A stretch of DNA of 64,000 nt from Hermodice carunculata (GCA_964020975.1 OZ026623.1:77550914-77614913), one strand, 5' to 3'. Positions 1 to 11,688 are shown, numbered from the stretch's first letter. A program made the numbers and translations. Notes: generated by a model not told the origin, from the letters alone.

Positions 1-430
1 TGGTATATAAGGAATACAAAAATAAATGGCTTGGTACAAATTTGAATAACTGTACTGAAATGGGTACTCTACTATCTTCTAATCATTCACATTTAATGAC
101 ACACACAAGCAAATATCATATAAACCCCACTTAATATTAAATACACTTAACAAGCTGTTCATTTGGCTGATTGCACTTTTTTCTTGATAAACTGACTTAC
201 TACTGCCTCAGAAGGAGAAATAGTTGAAGCACACGCGATGTTCATTGAAGCATTTTTTTTCCCCAAACTTGCAAACTTTTTCCAAAATATGTTGCATCTT
301 TCAATAGCTGTGTGCTTTTCAATGGAAGACATCTAACCCAATTCATCCATCTTATATTCTTAACCACTTTGTATTATCTTTGCATTTCTTCTTTTTTTTT
401 TTTTTGCACTAACTGTGACTTTGTCTTGAA

Positions 431-1371
431 ACAAGAGGCCAATGGGCCTGATGCTCTGCTGACATACATATAACCTGATCACCATCACCCAAAAAATTCT
501 CTATTCCATTGACGTCCAAGCTACACCCTGCCATTACAAAATCACCTCAATCACCTTTACCGGCCTGGTGACCCATGAAAAATAGGTCAAAGTCACTAGT
601 ATTACAAAACATATCAGCATTGAACATGGAATTATATATCTTTCAAGACATTTTAACACTTAATTTCTGTCAAAGTATAGGTGGTGCCACTAGTATCATA
701 TGCAACTGAGATTGTGACCTCCATCACAAATCCCACTAAATTTCATGAAGATCCATAAAAAATTAAAAGGATGCTGGACTGGTCACAAGATTTTAACCTT
801 TTGACCCATATGTTATATAACAGAGGTGGCGCCACCAACATTACAGTCCATGTAGATTTTCATACATCTTTAAAAGTCCTAAAATATATGAGCCTCCCTA
901 AAAAAAAAGGGGGGGGGGGGTTGGGGTTGGGGGGTGGGCAGAGCATTCACAAGGTGACCCCTATATTCCAACTGGCCACTTGACCTTCAACTTGGATTAA
1001 AATATTATTTCTGTTCAAAATGTGTGCTCCAATTCCAGCTTTCAATTCATGGTCTGTTTGTTCAAATCAGGTAATAACTTTCCGACTTATTTAAGAAAAA
1101 CAATTAAATCGGACAAGCACCAAACCCCATAATCTTTGGATGATGGTGACCTAAAAAGTAGGTCACCAAGTAGAGTTCTCTGTACCAAGTATTCAGGTGC
1201 AATTTTGATCTGGAGGCTCTGGAGATTTTCTTACACTTGAGAAGTCCTGAAAGTTACATGGGGCTATTTTGGACTGTATTGTATTCACAAGTGCAAGTTT
1301 ATGGATGGATGGAGGGAATGATGGACAGACATGAGTGATAGTATGAGATATGCGACCTTTGGTCAGTCAAA
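431..1371 (+). mobile_element. Non-autonomous DNA element, single-unit copy (CAAGAGGCC family)
   Basis: Begins ACAAGAGGCCAATGGGCC and GCTCTGCTGAC, and ends with a degraded GACCTTTGGTCAG. A second copy at 43309-44942 shares blocks such as GGTGGTGCCACTAGTATCAT and GATGCTGGACTGGTCACAAG in the same order. Small open readings inside (for example at 771-983) are repeat-borne and non-coding. Confidence 0.75.
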
Positions 1372-2304
1372 AATATTTGGTTTTTTTTTTTTTTTTTTTT
1401 TTTTTTTGTCAGACAAGCTATCAACTAGTCAATTTTCCAGTGCTTCCTGGTGTAATTGCTATTCATTCCACACACAAAAGTCTCTCATTCATATCTAATT
1501 AATGCCTCGCTCCCCTGGGACATGCCAAGGAAACAAATTAATCAGACCCCACTGAAACGGCCGTATCAGTCTCCTCATTTCAGATCTGTTTTGGCCTGTA
1601 ACCAGGCAATGTCATATCAAAATCTCCAATGCTATGAGCATTCAGTTTCACTGGGCCAAGGCGCAAAACACTCCATGGAGCCTGTCAACCATATTGTTTT
1701 TCCCACTGCAAAGAGGAAACATACCACCAGCATGAAGCCATTTACACTTGTACGGAATCTATCGTAGCTGGTGCATATTGACCCAGGATATTGTAGCAAG
1801 GTATTGACGTATGTGGATGTACACAAGATAATACAATAAGGATTGATCCAGCTATATGTATCTATTTCAGTGTATGAAGACCACGTGTGTCCACCTCACA
1901 TTCCCCTTCACATGTGTGAGTATCTTGTTATTTTTACATACTGATATTATACCAGTTAAAACTGCTGCATTTAAATTGATGGTACACTATTAATAGCTGC
2001 GTTGATATTTCTAGGGTTGCTTCCACAATTTATATGCAATGCAAGGTATCCCTATCAAGTTCCGATTTTTCCCTGTGGAAGTAGCTTGCTTTGTATTTGT
2101 AGCATAGCAGCTGCTTGTAAGTAATAAACTACGGGACGGCTGTGCCTATCACAACTAAGTCTCTTCCAAATTTTTTAAACATACGAAAGAATGTAAAATT
2201 TCTATCCCATTACAGCAGTAATGTCTGCTGTGCGTGGCCACCCCAATATGCAGCAGAAAGTGGCCATATAGCAGATGACCTGTCACTGCTGGTAAATAGG
2301 GAAA
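1372..2304. other. Gene-free stretch left of the LRR-ZU5 gene
   Basis: Holds a 27-bp poly-T tract (1381-1407) and unremarkable A/T-rich sequence. A 103-codon reading at 1456-1767 has no recognisable domain or splice context and is taken as chance. Nothing else seen. Confidence 0.6.
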
Positions 2305-2640
2305 GTCAGGATTAGCTCTGAATTGTGTATTTGCCCCAATACACAACCGAATACACAAAAATTAGGAGGGCTAGAGCTGTGTATTTCCATGTTCAAGTAA
2401 TCTTAAATAAACTGGTCACTTTAGTAGCTGTAGTTATATGATTTTTGTGAGGTATTTAGTGACGCATCTAGATTTACTGTACAAAATTTGGTGTCTACAT
2501 GTGCAGTTGTTTTGAAGTTGTTAAGTTGCAAATTACAATGTAAAGTAATGGGAATACACAACCCTAGCCCTCCAGTGACTGCAGTGCCCCCTTTTAGGCA
2601 AGGCTTGAACGTCTGTTCTTGTCCTTGCCTATTACAGAAA
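2305..2640 (+). mobile_element. MITE, GGAGGGCTAGAGCTGTG family, copy 1
   Basis: Core 2365-2577 is bounded by inverted repeats GGAGGGCTAGAGCTGTGTAT and AATACACAACCCTAGCCCTCC (about 24 bp, few mismatches). Similarity to copy 2 (3087-3424) extends beyond the inverted repeats on both sides. Confidence 0.75.
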
Positions 2641-2792
2641 TTTATTTCACTCTCGTGGCCAGAGTTTGGCCACAAAGAGCAGGTGGCCTGTCACAGCAGT
2701 GGCTGCATACAGCAGGTACTACTATACACAGGTATTAGCACTCTTCAAAGACATATACATTTGCTGGGTTTTCAGCCATTTGCTACTCAAAT

Positions 2793-2974
2793 TACAGTGG
2801 TCCCCCTCTTATGAGGCCCCTATAACCAAAGGTCATCCCTCTTGAAAGGCCAGCATTCTTGTGCAGACAGTATGGTATTTCCATATTATTTTCCACCTCA
2901 AGAGAGGCCACCCCCTTTATAAGGCCACTTTCTGGCTGTGTTTAGGGTGGCCTGATAAGAGGGGCACCACTGTA
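2793..2974. mobile_element. Pogo-like MITE (CAGTGGTCCC/CAGTGGTGCCC ends, TA flanks)
   Basis: Ends TACAGTGGTCCCCCTCTTAT and ATAAGAGGGGCACCACTGTA form a near-perfect 27-bp inverted repeat with TA on both sides. About 180 bp, no coding capacity. CAGTG ends with a TA target fit the pogo branch of Tc1/mariner; assignment is by ends only. Confidence 0.75.
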
Positions 2975-3086
2975 ATGAGATGGGCTAATCACTTTGGGTT
3001 TATTCAAATGCGCGGCTAGCATTGGTTACATAATTTGCACTTGTAAAGAGTAAACTGTTACTCAGTTTTGAACAAGGGAATAGGAA

Positions 3087-3424
3087 AGGTCAGAATTAGC
3101 TCTAAGGTGTGTATTTGCCTACTAAATACACAAACATTTGGAAGGCTAGAGCTGTGTATTCCCATTAGTTTGTATGTTAGAGCAACCTTGAATGAACTTG
3201 TCACTTATGTAGCTGTGGTCATATGATTTGTGTAAAGTATTCAGCTATGCATCTAGATTTACTGTCTGTAATTTGGTGTTTCTACGTGCAGTCGTTTTCA
3301 AGTTATTAAGTTGCAAATTACAATGTAAAGTAACGGAAATACACAACCCTAGCCCTCCACAGACTGCAGTGCCCTCTTTTAGGCAGTTCTTGAAACTTCT
3401 ATTCTAGCCCTTGCCTATTGTCCC
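3087..3424 (+). mobile_element. MITE, GGAGGGCTAGAGCTGTG family, copy 2
   Basis: Direct-orientation copy of the 2305-2640 element, offset by about 782 bp, with the same inverted ends (GGAAGGCTAGAGCTGTGTAT and ACACAACCCTAGCCCTCC). A pogo-like MITE lies between the copies. A degraded relative is seen at about 20500-20640. Confidence 0.75.
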
Positions 3425-4051
3425 TTGGTTTGAAGTGGGGATTACTATCAAAAAGGAACAGTCGGATTGGAAAATACACTGGGCACCTCATTCACCAAGA
3501 TGCCAGTTGTCTCCGCTTGCAATCTCCTCTCCATATATGAATCTCTCATGGCCTCCACCTGATCATGTACATGTTGGACCAAACAACTTCACTTCACACA
3601 TTATACCTATGCAGCATTTGTAATTATGGAACTTGACAAAAAGCTCTCCCTTTTGGCTTGAGTGTCATGGCATTATAAATATGATACCTTTGATGCTGAG
3701 ACCCACAACACTGTATATTTTTTTGTTTTTGTTTTTTTTTTTTGTTTTTTTTTGTTTTTTGTTTTCAAATCTAAAGACCTAATGACACCTAATTTAACTT
3801 AAATTTTCTAAGGTGAGCTAAATATCAGTAATCTTTTCCTTCTTGCATGGCCAGTGTAACTTCAAAGGTAGATCTATACAAGATGCTTCAATGTGCATAC
3901 CTTTCTACCTATTTTCATGAATTAAGGGCAAAAACATTACAAAACCATGTTTTTTCATCAAAAAATCCTAATTCTACAATTCTTTTCTTTTTTAATCCTA
4001 TAAAAGTAGAATAATCTTTCTATTTGTTATGGCCATAGATTATGTGCATTC

Positions 4052-4364
4052 AAACTCTTTCAGTGCCAATCACATCTAAAGTCGATCTACTTAAGTCAGG
4101 CAAGTCTGAATTATCATTAGGATCCCAGATTCGTATTCCTCATAAAAAGACCTTTCATTCAACATGCCTATAGTTCCAGAGAGAATACCCCAGGTCAACA
4201 GCTTTTCTCGGCAAGCATTGGGTGCATAAAAAGACCTTTCATTCAACATGCTTATTGCTCCAGAGAGAATACCCCAGGTCAACAGCTTTTCCTGACACAC
4301 ATTGGGTGCATTGCTGAGAAAAGCTGTTGACTCAGCCCAAAATTTGGCACTGAAAGGGTTAAAC
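4052..4364. mobile_element. Short TIR element (AACTCTTTCAGTGCCAA family) with internal duplication
   Basis: Ends AAACTCTTTCAGTGCCAA and TTGGCACTGAAAGGGTTAAAC are inverted. A block AAAAAGACCTTTCATTCAAC with AGAGAATACCCCAGGTCAAC occurs twice head to tail (from 4143 and 4229). A 54-nt hairpin (4279-4332) lies near the right end. Confidence 0.78.
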
Positions 4365-4387
4365 TTTCCTGAGTTATAAAGATACTA

Positions 4388-4559
4388 GATTCATAATCTT
4401 CGTAAAAAGACCTTTCATTCAAGTACCAGTACGCCTATAGCTCCAGAGAGTATGGCCCAGGTCAACAGCTTTTCTTGGCAAACATTGGGTACAATGGGTC
4501 CAACGTGCACCAAGAAACACTGTTGATTCCGTCCGAAAGTTGGCACCAAAAGAGTTAAA
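4388..4559. mobile_element. Short TIR element, partial copy
   Basis: Shares AAAAAGACCTTTCATTCAAG, CCAGAGAGTATGGCCCAGG and the hairpin GTCAACAGCTTTTC with the element just to the left, ending AGTTGGCACCAAAAGAGTTAA. Only the right end is clear. Confidence 0.65.
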
Positions 4560-5233
4560 CCCAGACAGCACAGAGAGGTCCCCCAGAAAGCCTGGATCAG
4601 TATGTTAGCCACACTAAGGAAGACAGGAAGAGCAGTACATTGTCTGTATGAGGTGCCCACCACATCTTAGCCCACAGTGACACCAGCTTTCATGTGAAAC
4701 AAATCGGTATGGCTCTTCAAGGAGTTTTCGTCTGTCGGTAAGAGACATGCGATTTCCTGAAAGACATTTCTGTTTGGCCTACACTTATTAAGCTTGAGAT
4801 ATTTTCAGACTTTGTAGGTTTAATTTAAAATTTATATTTCTGAACGTACCTGCGTCATGCATAAAATTTATCAAAATATGTGTCACTGTACTGTCTGTTT
4901 AAAACAAAACCTTAGCTTCAACACTCTGGACAGTTCCAACCAAAATGCCAACAAATTAACAATTCCACGCCAAATCATGCAACTCTGGTGTCTTCAATGT
5001 GATCCTATCATTGAACTTGACATTTTCACGCCATGATCTGTTTTTCTGTGAAAAATCAATATCAGATAGTGAATATCAGCTGCAATATGCTTACACTCTC
5101 TCACGTTACATAACACCTTAATCAATTTATCTGTCGACAACATACAAGACAGACCCTGGCACGCAACTCAATGTGTACGCTTCTTTATGGCTGCTGTGGC
5201 TTGTCCTCCTATGTCCATATAAATAACATGATG

Positions 5234-5404
5234 TATACAGTGGTCCCTCCTTTGCGAGACCACCCCCAGGGCAAGCCAACAAGTGGTCACATAACAGAGG
5301 TGGTCTCTTAATGGAGATGAAATAACATGGGAATGCTTGCTTTAGGGATCTGCTGAATGTTTTTTTTAAATGCCAGGTGGTCTCTCGGAAGACAGACAAC
5401 TGTA
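5234..5404. mobile_element. Pogo-like MITE, degraded
   Basis: TACAGTGGTCCCTCCTTTGC at the left and GACAGACAACTGTA at the right, with internal GGTGGTCTCTTAATGGAG typical of the family. The right end is worn. Confidence 0.6.
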
Positions 5405-5417
5405 TTTGTTCTATGGC

Positions 5418-5858
5418 TGAGGGTGAATTATCATTTTCTAGAGTGAAATTCAAAAGTAGTAACTCACTGTAGATCACATGACCAAGATATTGTTACAATT
5501 AAATTGTGTTGTGCCTGTATCAGTGACGTAGTGCATTAATACGTAGAAAAAAAAATGTACGTAAAGTATATTTGATTATATGTCACACGTGACATTGAAG
5601 AGATACAAATAATGTAAGCATGGCACACCATGTGGGCCTTGAAAGTAGGCCAGTGGCGCATTTTTTGTGATGAATACCCAACTTAAAATACAATAAGCAA
5701 AATCTTACACGGCTGGAGAGTGAGTTACTATTTTCTCTCACTCAGGATCATTGTTGGTGGGAAAAATCACTTGTGCACAGGTCACTCATGATTTTCCCCA
5801 CCAACTTACGATCCCTCGTGAGAGAAAAATACTAACTCACTCTCAGCCATGTAAAATT
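5418..5858 (+). repeat. 460-bp dispersed element, copy A, with long hairpin
   Basis: Starts TGAGGGTGAATTATCATTTT and ends CTCTCAGCCATGTAA. Shares many blocks in order with 8721-9175 (TTCTAGAGTGAAA, GATCACATGACC, GTATCAGTGACGTAGTGCA, GAAAGTAGGCC, GATGAATACCCAA). The last 140 bp fold back: GGCTGGAGAGTGAGTTACTA pairs with ACTAACTCACTCTCAGCC, with nearly 60-bp arms. Confidence 0.8.
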
Positions 5859-6489
5859 CTCTATGTGTTGCAAGGATCAGGTAAAACTAGAATTAGCTAT
5901 TGCCAAAAATACACATGTATATAATTTTCATGTATGTACATGTATATGTTGAACCCTGCTTTGACATCGTTTCCCTCACCTGAGAAACCTCTTTGTCAGT
6001 CCTAAGCCCTCAGTGATATTTCCAATGTTACTTTACCCGCCATTGGGTTTGGAAAAAATAGCTGTCTTAAGATGGGGAATGGTTTATTTTTATGAAGTGC
6101 ACTTCCACACAAGTACCAAAGTGCCTGGTCGATGATTTCTGGTTGTTGCATTGACTGCCAATTCGTGCTTCAGCTATCACAAGGACAACTGCAACCAAAC
6201 TTGCCATACCACCTCTGGAGTAAATCACCTGTAGGCGGCACTGCAGGCAACTTCCCCTTGGCATCCACCTGTGGACGGTGGAGACACCTGGGGGATAAAC
6301 AAAACCTATTTCATTTATTGATTGAAAATGTAATAGATTTTTTTTTGTCCATGTTCCAGACTGTGGCAGAGGAAATGCTGATTACTGCTGTGAAAAATGC
6401 TGATTCACACAAAACCATCCAAGGCTAAAGCTAAAGCCATGTAATCCAATACAGAGACCACTACAACAACTTCAACAGTCAATGCCACA

Positions 6490-8513
6490 ATGACGTCAAT
6501 CAGCCTTGGGGACGAAGTTCGCTTCGCCATGACCCCGGATATAATTGACTATGGCAACCTGGACCAGTATCCAGCATATATCCGGACAAAGAGTCCCCGT
6601 GAGCGTAAACTTCGCATGCGGGTTATAGTAAACGAGAAGGGACAGATACAGTTGGATTTATCTGGTTATGAACTGAGGAACCTTCCCAGTGAGGTATTCA
6701 ATTTTGTACGCGTCGAGGTGCTGAAAATAGCTGAGAATCAACTGCAGACAATCCCATCTGGAATATCACACCTCCACAAACTACGAGTTCTGGATGCTCA
6801 TTCCAATTCCATTCAAGCACTCCCAGACACTCTTGTCAACTGTATTCACCTTCAAGAACTTGACCTGTCCCGCAACAAGCTTTCCTCACTTCCACAACAC
6901 ATCAGTTCTCTGCGCAATCTTCGTATGCTCAAACTGGGTCACAATCGCTTTGAGAATCTACCTCACGAACTGGGGGATGTTGAAAATCTACGTCACCTGG
7001 AGTTAAATTCCAACAAGCTTTGGCACTTACCTTATTCCATTCAGCACCTAAATCACCTTCGTCACCTTAATCTGGCTGACAACTCATTTGATCAAGTCCC
7101 TATTGCCATATGCTCCTTGAAAAACCTAGAAGTTCTGGACCTGGGAGGTAATAAGCTTATAAACCTACCACCAGACTTTGAGAGTCTCAAGTATTTGAAA
7201 AAGCTCAATTTGGCATCAAACAAACTCGAGACCTTGCCATACGTAGTGTCTCATCTCAAAGGGCTGAGTGCACTGGATATATCCCATAATAAGCTTAACC
7301 ACCTCCCACCACGAGTGGCCAAGATCCCAAAGCTGCGTACCCTTCTGGTACAAGGCAACAACATCGCTACACTGCCCAATAATCTCACCACTATTACACA
7401 TCTCAATGTGGCTGACAACAAGATGAAGAACTTTTCCGTGGCCAAGCTACGCCATCTGAAGTATCTCAACGCTAACAGCAACTACCTGGAGAACCTCCCT
7501 CTTGGGGTCTGCAACCTGTCCAGCTTGGAGATCCTCAAGCTGAACTCCAACAAGATCAGTTATATCTCCCAGGATATCGTCCTGCTAAAGCGGCTTAAGA
7601 CGCTGGATCTGGGTAACAATAAGCTGGTAACCCTGCCTCAGGTCATCAATGAGCTGGACAACCTGGAGGTCTTTAATATCCGTGGAAACAAGTTCCAGAA
7701 CCAAGGCAGTAAATATGCTGCGACAATGGCGGGAACCACCGGTACCAGGTCCACACGACAGTTGAACAATCGGCGACAAGCGCCCCGTTCAAATCATGAC
7801 TATTACATGGATCAAAGCACACGGTACGAGAAAGACAACAGGAAGAAAGTCAATCAAGCTAACTTCCACAAAGAATCTGATCCTGGCTATGGTGGGAATT
7901 ACACTCCTAGAAGTGCTGGCAAGAAGCCAAAAACAAAACGGAAGAAGAGGTTTTTCTTCAGCATGAAAAAGAGCAAGCCATCTGGCCGTAAGTATCCACC
8001 ACATTCACACAAGGGGACCCAGTGGACACAATACACACCTCGGACAACCAAGACACGTTCTCGACCCCCACTAGACTACACCCCCAAGACAGAGTCGATC
8101 ATAAGTTTCAGTTTTCCTAGGACCAAGCAGAGCCAGAGAAGCAGGCGGACATTTGATAGCACAGTCTTCAGTGGTACACTTCCAAAGACCATCCCCAAGT
8201 CTGATCAGTCAGTTCCCACATCCTACAAGCGCTCAATCAAAACTGCCCGCACCATGGACAACCGAAACTTGTACACCCATCAGTGGATCAATGACCGTGG
8301 GAAGGCCGCACCGCCTAGCGTTATAAGCAACGCTGCAACAGCTAATGAGACAGTGGGGGACTGTTTGTCTCTTGGGGAGGCTGACCACGAGTTTCAGCCA
8401 ACGACAATCACAGATTATCGCCTGCTGGGAGTCTGTGATGAAGTGGAGGTGATGCTTAATAAACAGCTTCTACGACCAATCATTTCTCCACCAAAGGGAA
8501 TCTTTCGTAAGAG
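6490..8513 (+). CDS. LRR-ZU5 gene exon 1: start codon, whole LRR array, basic linker
   Basis: A 2024-bp exon encoding 674 codons plus two bases. The start is chosen at ATG 6490 because an in-frame TAA lies at 6442-6444 and no ATG lies between. Repeats follow the pattern LxxLxLxxNxLxxLPxxI, for example LQELDLSRNKLSSLP and LEVLDLGGNKLINLP, running to about residue 405. One repeat near the middle (NNLTTITHLNVADNKM) is shortened. After the array comes a low-complexity Ser/Thr/Arg-rich linker with the basic run KKPKTKRKKRFFFSMKK (from about residue 478), which could be a nuclear or membrane-binding signal. The donor is AAG AG|GTAAGG at 8513/8514. An intronless LRR array this long is unusual beside the finely split ZU5 part. 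Confidence 0.93.
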
Positions 8514-8720
8514 GTAAGGACCAACATATATATATATATATATGTGTGCACCTATTGGACAAAATATACACAGGAAGTGTTCTTAATTGTTTGTTTTTTA
8601 CAATACAGTGCTGCATATTGTTGCCAATATAACATGTATGTGTAACTGTTTGAAGTACATACATGTGAGTCATGCATTTATCATTATCAGTGCCACTCGA
8701 AATACAATTTATTCAATGTT

Positions 8721-9175
8721 TGAGGGTGAATTATCATTTTCTAGAGTGAAAGTCAAAAGTAGTAGCTCACTGTGGATCACATGACCTAAACACTGTTACA
8801 AGTTAATAGTGACGTGCCTGGATCAGTGACGTGATGCACTGACATCCACACAAAATCACATGTGCCTGAGGGCTGTTTGATTATACATCACGCGTGATGT
8901 AGAATAACTGGAACAAACGTAAACAAACACGGGACACCAGGTCGGCACTGAAAGTAGGCCTAGGGCTATGTTTTTTGCGATGGATACCCAATTAAACACA
9001 GAATAAACAAAATCTTATATGCCTGGAGAGTGAGTTACTATTTTTCTCTCACTCGTGATATGTGCACTTGTTGGTGTGGAAAATCACTCATGACCTGTGG
9101 TCCCTTGTGATTTTCCCAACCAATAATGATCCCTCGTGAGAAAAAAAATAATTACTCTCAGCCATGTAAGATTTT
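8721..9175 (+). repeat. 460-bp dispersed element, copy B, with long hairpin
   Basis: Same orientation and order as 5418-5858, in intron 1 of the LRR-ZU5 gene. The hairpin arms (GGAGAGTGAGTTACTATTTT against AATTACTCTCAGCC) are more worn. The two copies bracket exon 1. Confidence 0.8.
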
Positions 9176-9592
9176 ACATTTATAAAGTGGACTCCCATTT
9201 ACTTGCACACGCACTTCTGGCATGCACAGGGTCAGTTCAAATATTTAATTTCAGTGACAATCTAATTTGGTCGAACCCCTCAAACTGACTGATATCAAGA
9301 AAATGGCAAGTTCTGCTTCCCTGACTCATGACAAGAACTTTTGATTTCCAGCATCTTTTTGACAGAAAAAAAACATTCCCTTTAAGTCAATGAGTGACAT
9401 GCATGAAATTAGGTTTGTCATTATCATCTGTGGAATGGGTTGACATCTAACAGAAAATATCTTGGTTTTACTTCTATGAAAGTGACCTACAACATCACGG
9501 AAATACTGTACTCATCAACCTGATGGAAAGTCTGAAAAATAATCTGGAGTACTTCTCTGCATAGAGTAATCTAATGATCTACTGTGTTGTAG
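9176..9592 (+). other. Rest of LRR-ZU5 intron 1
   Basis: No repeat or gene recognised apart from the 460-bp element to its left. The acceptor at 9592 is preceded by a weak pyrimidine tract (ACTGTGTTGTAG). Confidence 0.6.
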
Positions 9593-9815
9593 CATCAACG
9601 AGGTGGGAACCTTACGCACACTTAATGGCATCACCAATGGCTCTCTTAACAAATTTGATGGTGACCAATCAAATCACTCCCACACTGCCACGCTGGCTAG
9701 TCCCACTGGGACCATACGCATGAGTGACGATGTCTTCCTGAAGTCTCCTCCTAGTCTCTTCAGTAATAGTCTCTTCAGTAATGGACTCCTACGCACACGC
9801 ATGGACAACTTCCAG
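9593..9815 (+). CDS. LRR-ZU5 gene exon 2: linker
   Basis: Acceptor TTGTAG|CATC and donor TTCCAG|GTAGG. It continues phase 2 from exon 1 (AG+C = Ser) and encodes 74 further codons, ending in phase 0. The translation is Ser/Asn/Thr-rich with a repeated [13 protein letters not shown] and no recognised domain. It links the LRR array to ZU5. The donor is followed at once by a long GTAT/AT microsatellite. Confidence 0.85.
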
Positions 9816-9834
9816 GTAGGAATGGAAATCCACA

Positions 9835-9835
<1 letters not shown>

Positions 9836-9870
<35 letters not shown>

Positions 9871-9880
9871 TGTATGTATG

Positions 9881-9932
<52 letters not shown>
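9836..9932. repeat. (GTAT)n(AT)n microsatellite
   Basis: About 11 GTAT units followed by about 23 AT units, 20 bp past the donor of LRR-ZU5 exon 2. Open readings across it are artefacts. Confidence 0.98.
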
Positions 9933-9937
<5 letters not shown>

Positions 9938-10032
9938 GTACCTTCTGTATGTGGCCACCCCTTCCACCAAGAAAAAGTGGCCACATATAGCAGGTGATCT
10001 GTCACCACAGTTAAATTTTACAAGAAATTGAC

Positions 10033-10231
<199 letters not shown>

Positions 10232-10293
10232 CTGAGCCTAGTGACCACAAAAAGCAATGCAGCTGCTCATGGTAGTGGTTGCATATAAATGTA

Positions 10294-10475
10294 TACAGTG
10301 GCACCTGTCTTGAGAGACCCCTCCAATGAGAGACCACATATCTTTTTAAGACCACTCTCTCTGAACACTGTGCTATCTTTTCCATGTTATTATACCTCTA
10401 ATGAGAGACCACCTGTTTCAGAGACCACATTTTGACCTGCCCAAGGGACGGTCTCTCAAGACAGGGACCACTGTA
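10294..10475. mobile_element. Pogo-like MITE
   Basis: TATACAGTGGCACCTGTCTT and AAGACAGGGACCACTGTATA are inverted; the interior is GAGAGACCACCT-type repeats. An inverted, older copy lies at 14398-14570. Intron 2 of the LRR-ZU5 gene. Confidence 0.75.
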
Positions 10476-10520
10476 TATACACGGTGGGGGGGAAGGGGGG
10501 AAGGAGAGTGAGAGAGAGAT

Positions 10521-10679
10521 GGTGGAATCTCCCTATTAAGACCACTTAATGGATTGAAAATCTCTTAATGAAGGATATAATTTGATTATGGATAAACAAA
10601 ACCGAGTCTGTAAATTGGTGGTCTTAATATAGAAATGGTCGCCTTATAGAGGTGGTCGTAATCGGAGATTCCACTGTAT
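10521..10679. mobile_element. Pogo-like MITE, GTGGAATCTCC subfamily
   Basis: Inverted ends GTGGAATCTCCCTATTAAGA and GGTCGTAATCGGAGATTCCAC, followed by TGTA. It lies directly next to the previous element. Confidence 0.65.
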
Positions 10680-11448
10680 ATTCAATGTTTTTGTCATTCA
10701 TTTAATGCGTTCCTTGCTGGTAAATATTACATGTATACACTTAATTTTTTTAATAGATCCCAGATTAGTGGACACCTTGTCATTAGTCCAAGCTTTTCTC
10801 AGCTGCTTCTGTGTTGTCTGTAATCAGTGGACACCTGCAAATAGTGACCACCTTGTTTGGACCCCACACACGGTGTTGCCTGGAGCCACTGCCATCTTAG
10901 TATATTAGCCAACAATGAAACACTGAAAGGAATCTTATCTTTGGAACTCAGTTTTTTCCCCAAGTGCTGCAAAATGGCAACAAAAATTTGCAGGATATAG
11001 AGACAAAAATTGAATCAATTGCCTGGGTCTTCATATAGGTACATTCATGTTTTTGCTATTCTTAATGAGCTGGCAGGTTTCCTTCCAAGTTTGCCTGAAT
11101 GTACCTGTATTTTTACTGAAAAAAAAAAAAAAAAAGACTGAAACCCAGGCCAAAAACCTACATCAATCTCCCTCCTGATACATAATCTACTCTTGAGTTG
11201 TTTGACCGAAGGAACCTACTGCTGATGTATCAGCACCTGAATTTTCCTATTTAACATTACCAAAAAATAGTCCAGCACCCTGAGTATTGTGTGCTCCTGT
11301 ATTACATCAACACTGAAACAGACAATCAACAGCTTTCCTCAGAGCACTCTGTGTAGCACTGAAGAAAGCTATTGACTCAGTTCCCCAAGGGTCAGTTGTA
11401 AAAGTATACATTTATGCACTTTTATATGTGTCACATAAGTGATTTGTG

Positions 11449-11688
11449 GTGGATTACCCAGCACTATAATCCATGGAAAACATTATTCTTGGATTACGCA
11501 GTCCTATAATCCATTGTGAACATAAGCATTGGATTACCCTGTGCTATAATCCACAGAGCACATCAGTGTTGGATTACTGTATGCTATAATCCAGAGAAAA
11601 CTAGTGTTGGATTACCCTATACTATGATCCATGGACAACATTCCTGTTGAACTACCCGATGCTATAATCCATGGAAAACCTGTACGGT
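11449..11688 (+). repeat. 40-bp minisatellite, 6 units
   Basis: GGATTACCC...CTATAATCCATGG recurs at 11451, 11491, 11531, 11571, 11609 and 11649, so the period is 40, 40, 40, 38 and 40. Each unit contains a small inverted pair GGATTA/TAATCC. It lies 97 bp before LRR-ZU5 exon 3. Confidence 0.92.

Larger units (their letters stand above)
3425..6489. other. Gene-free stretch upstream of the LRR-ZU5 start
   Basis: Apart from the repeats listed separately (4052-4559, 5234-5404, 5418-5858), nothing coding is seen. A pyrimidine tract with TTCCAG at about 6340-6358 could be the acceptor of a 5' UTR exon running to the start codon at 6490. No TATA box or other promoter element can be assigned with confidence. 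Confidence 0.45.

Noticed and set aside
771-983. Shared peptide MLDWSQDF at 771-983 and 43815-44072 as a small gene family
   Set aside because: Both lie in copies of the same non-coding element; the frames break quickly and differ.
5127-5477. 116-codon minus-strand reading upstream of the LRR gene
   Set aside because: It crosses a pogo-like MITE and the start of the 460-bp repeat; not conserved in copy B.
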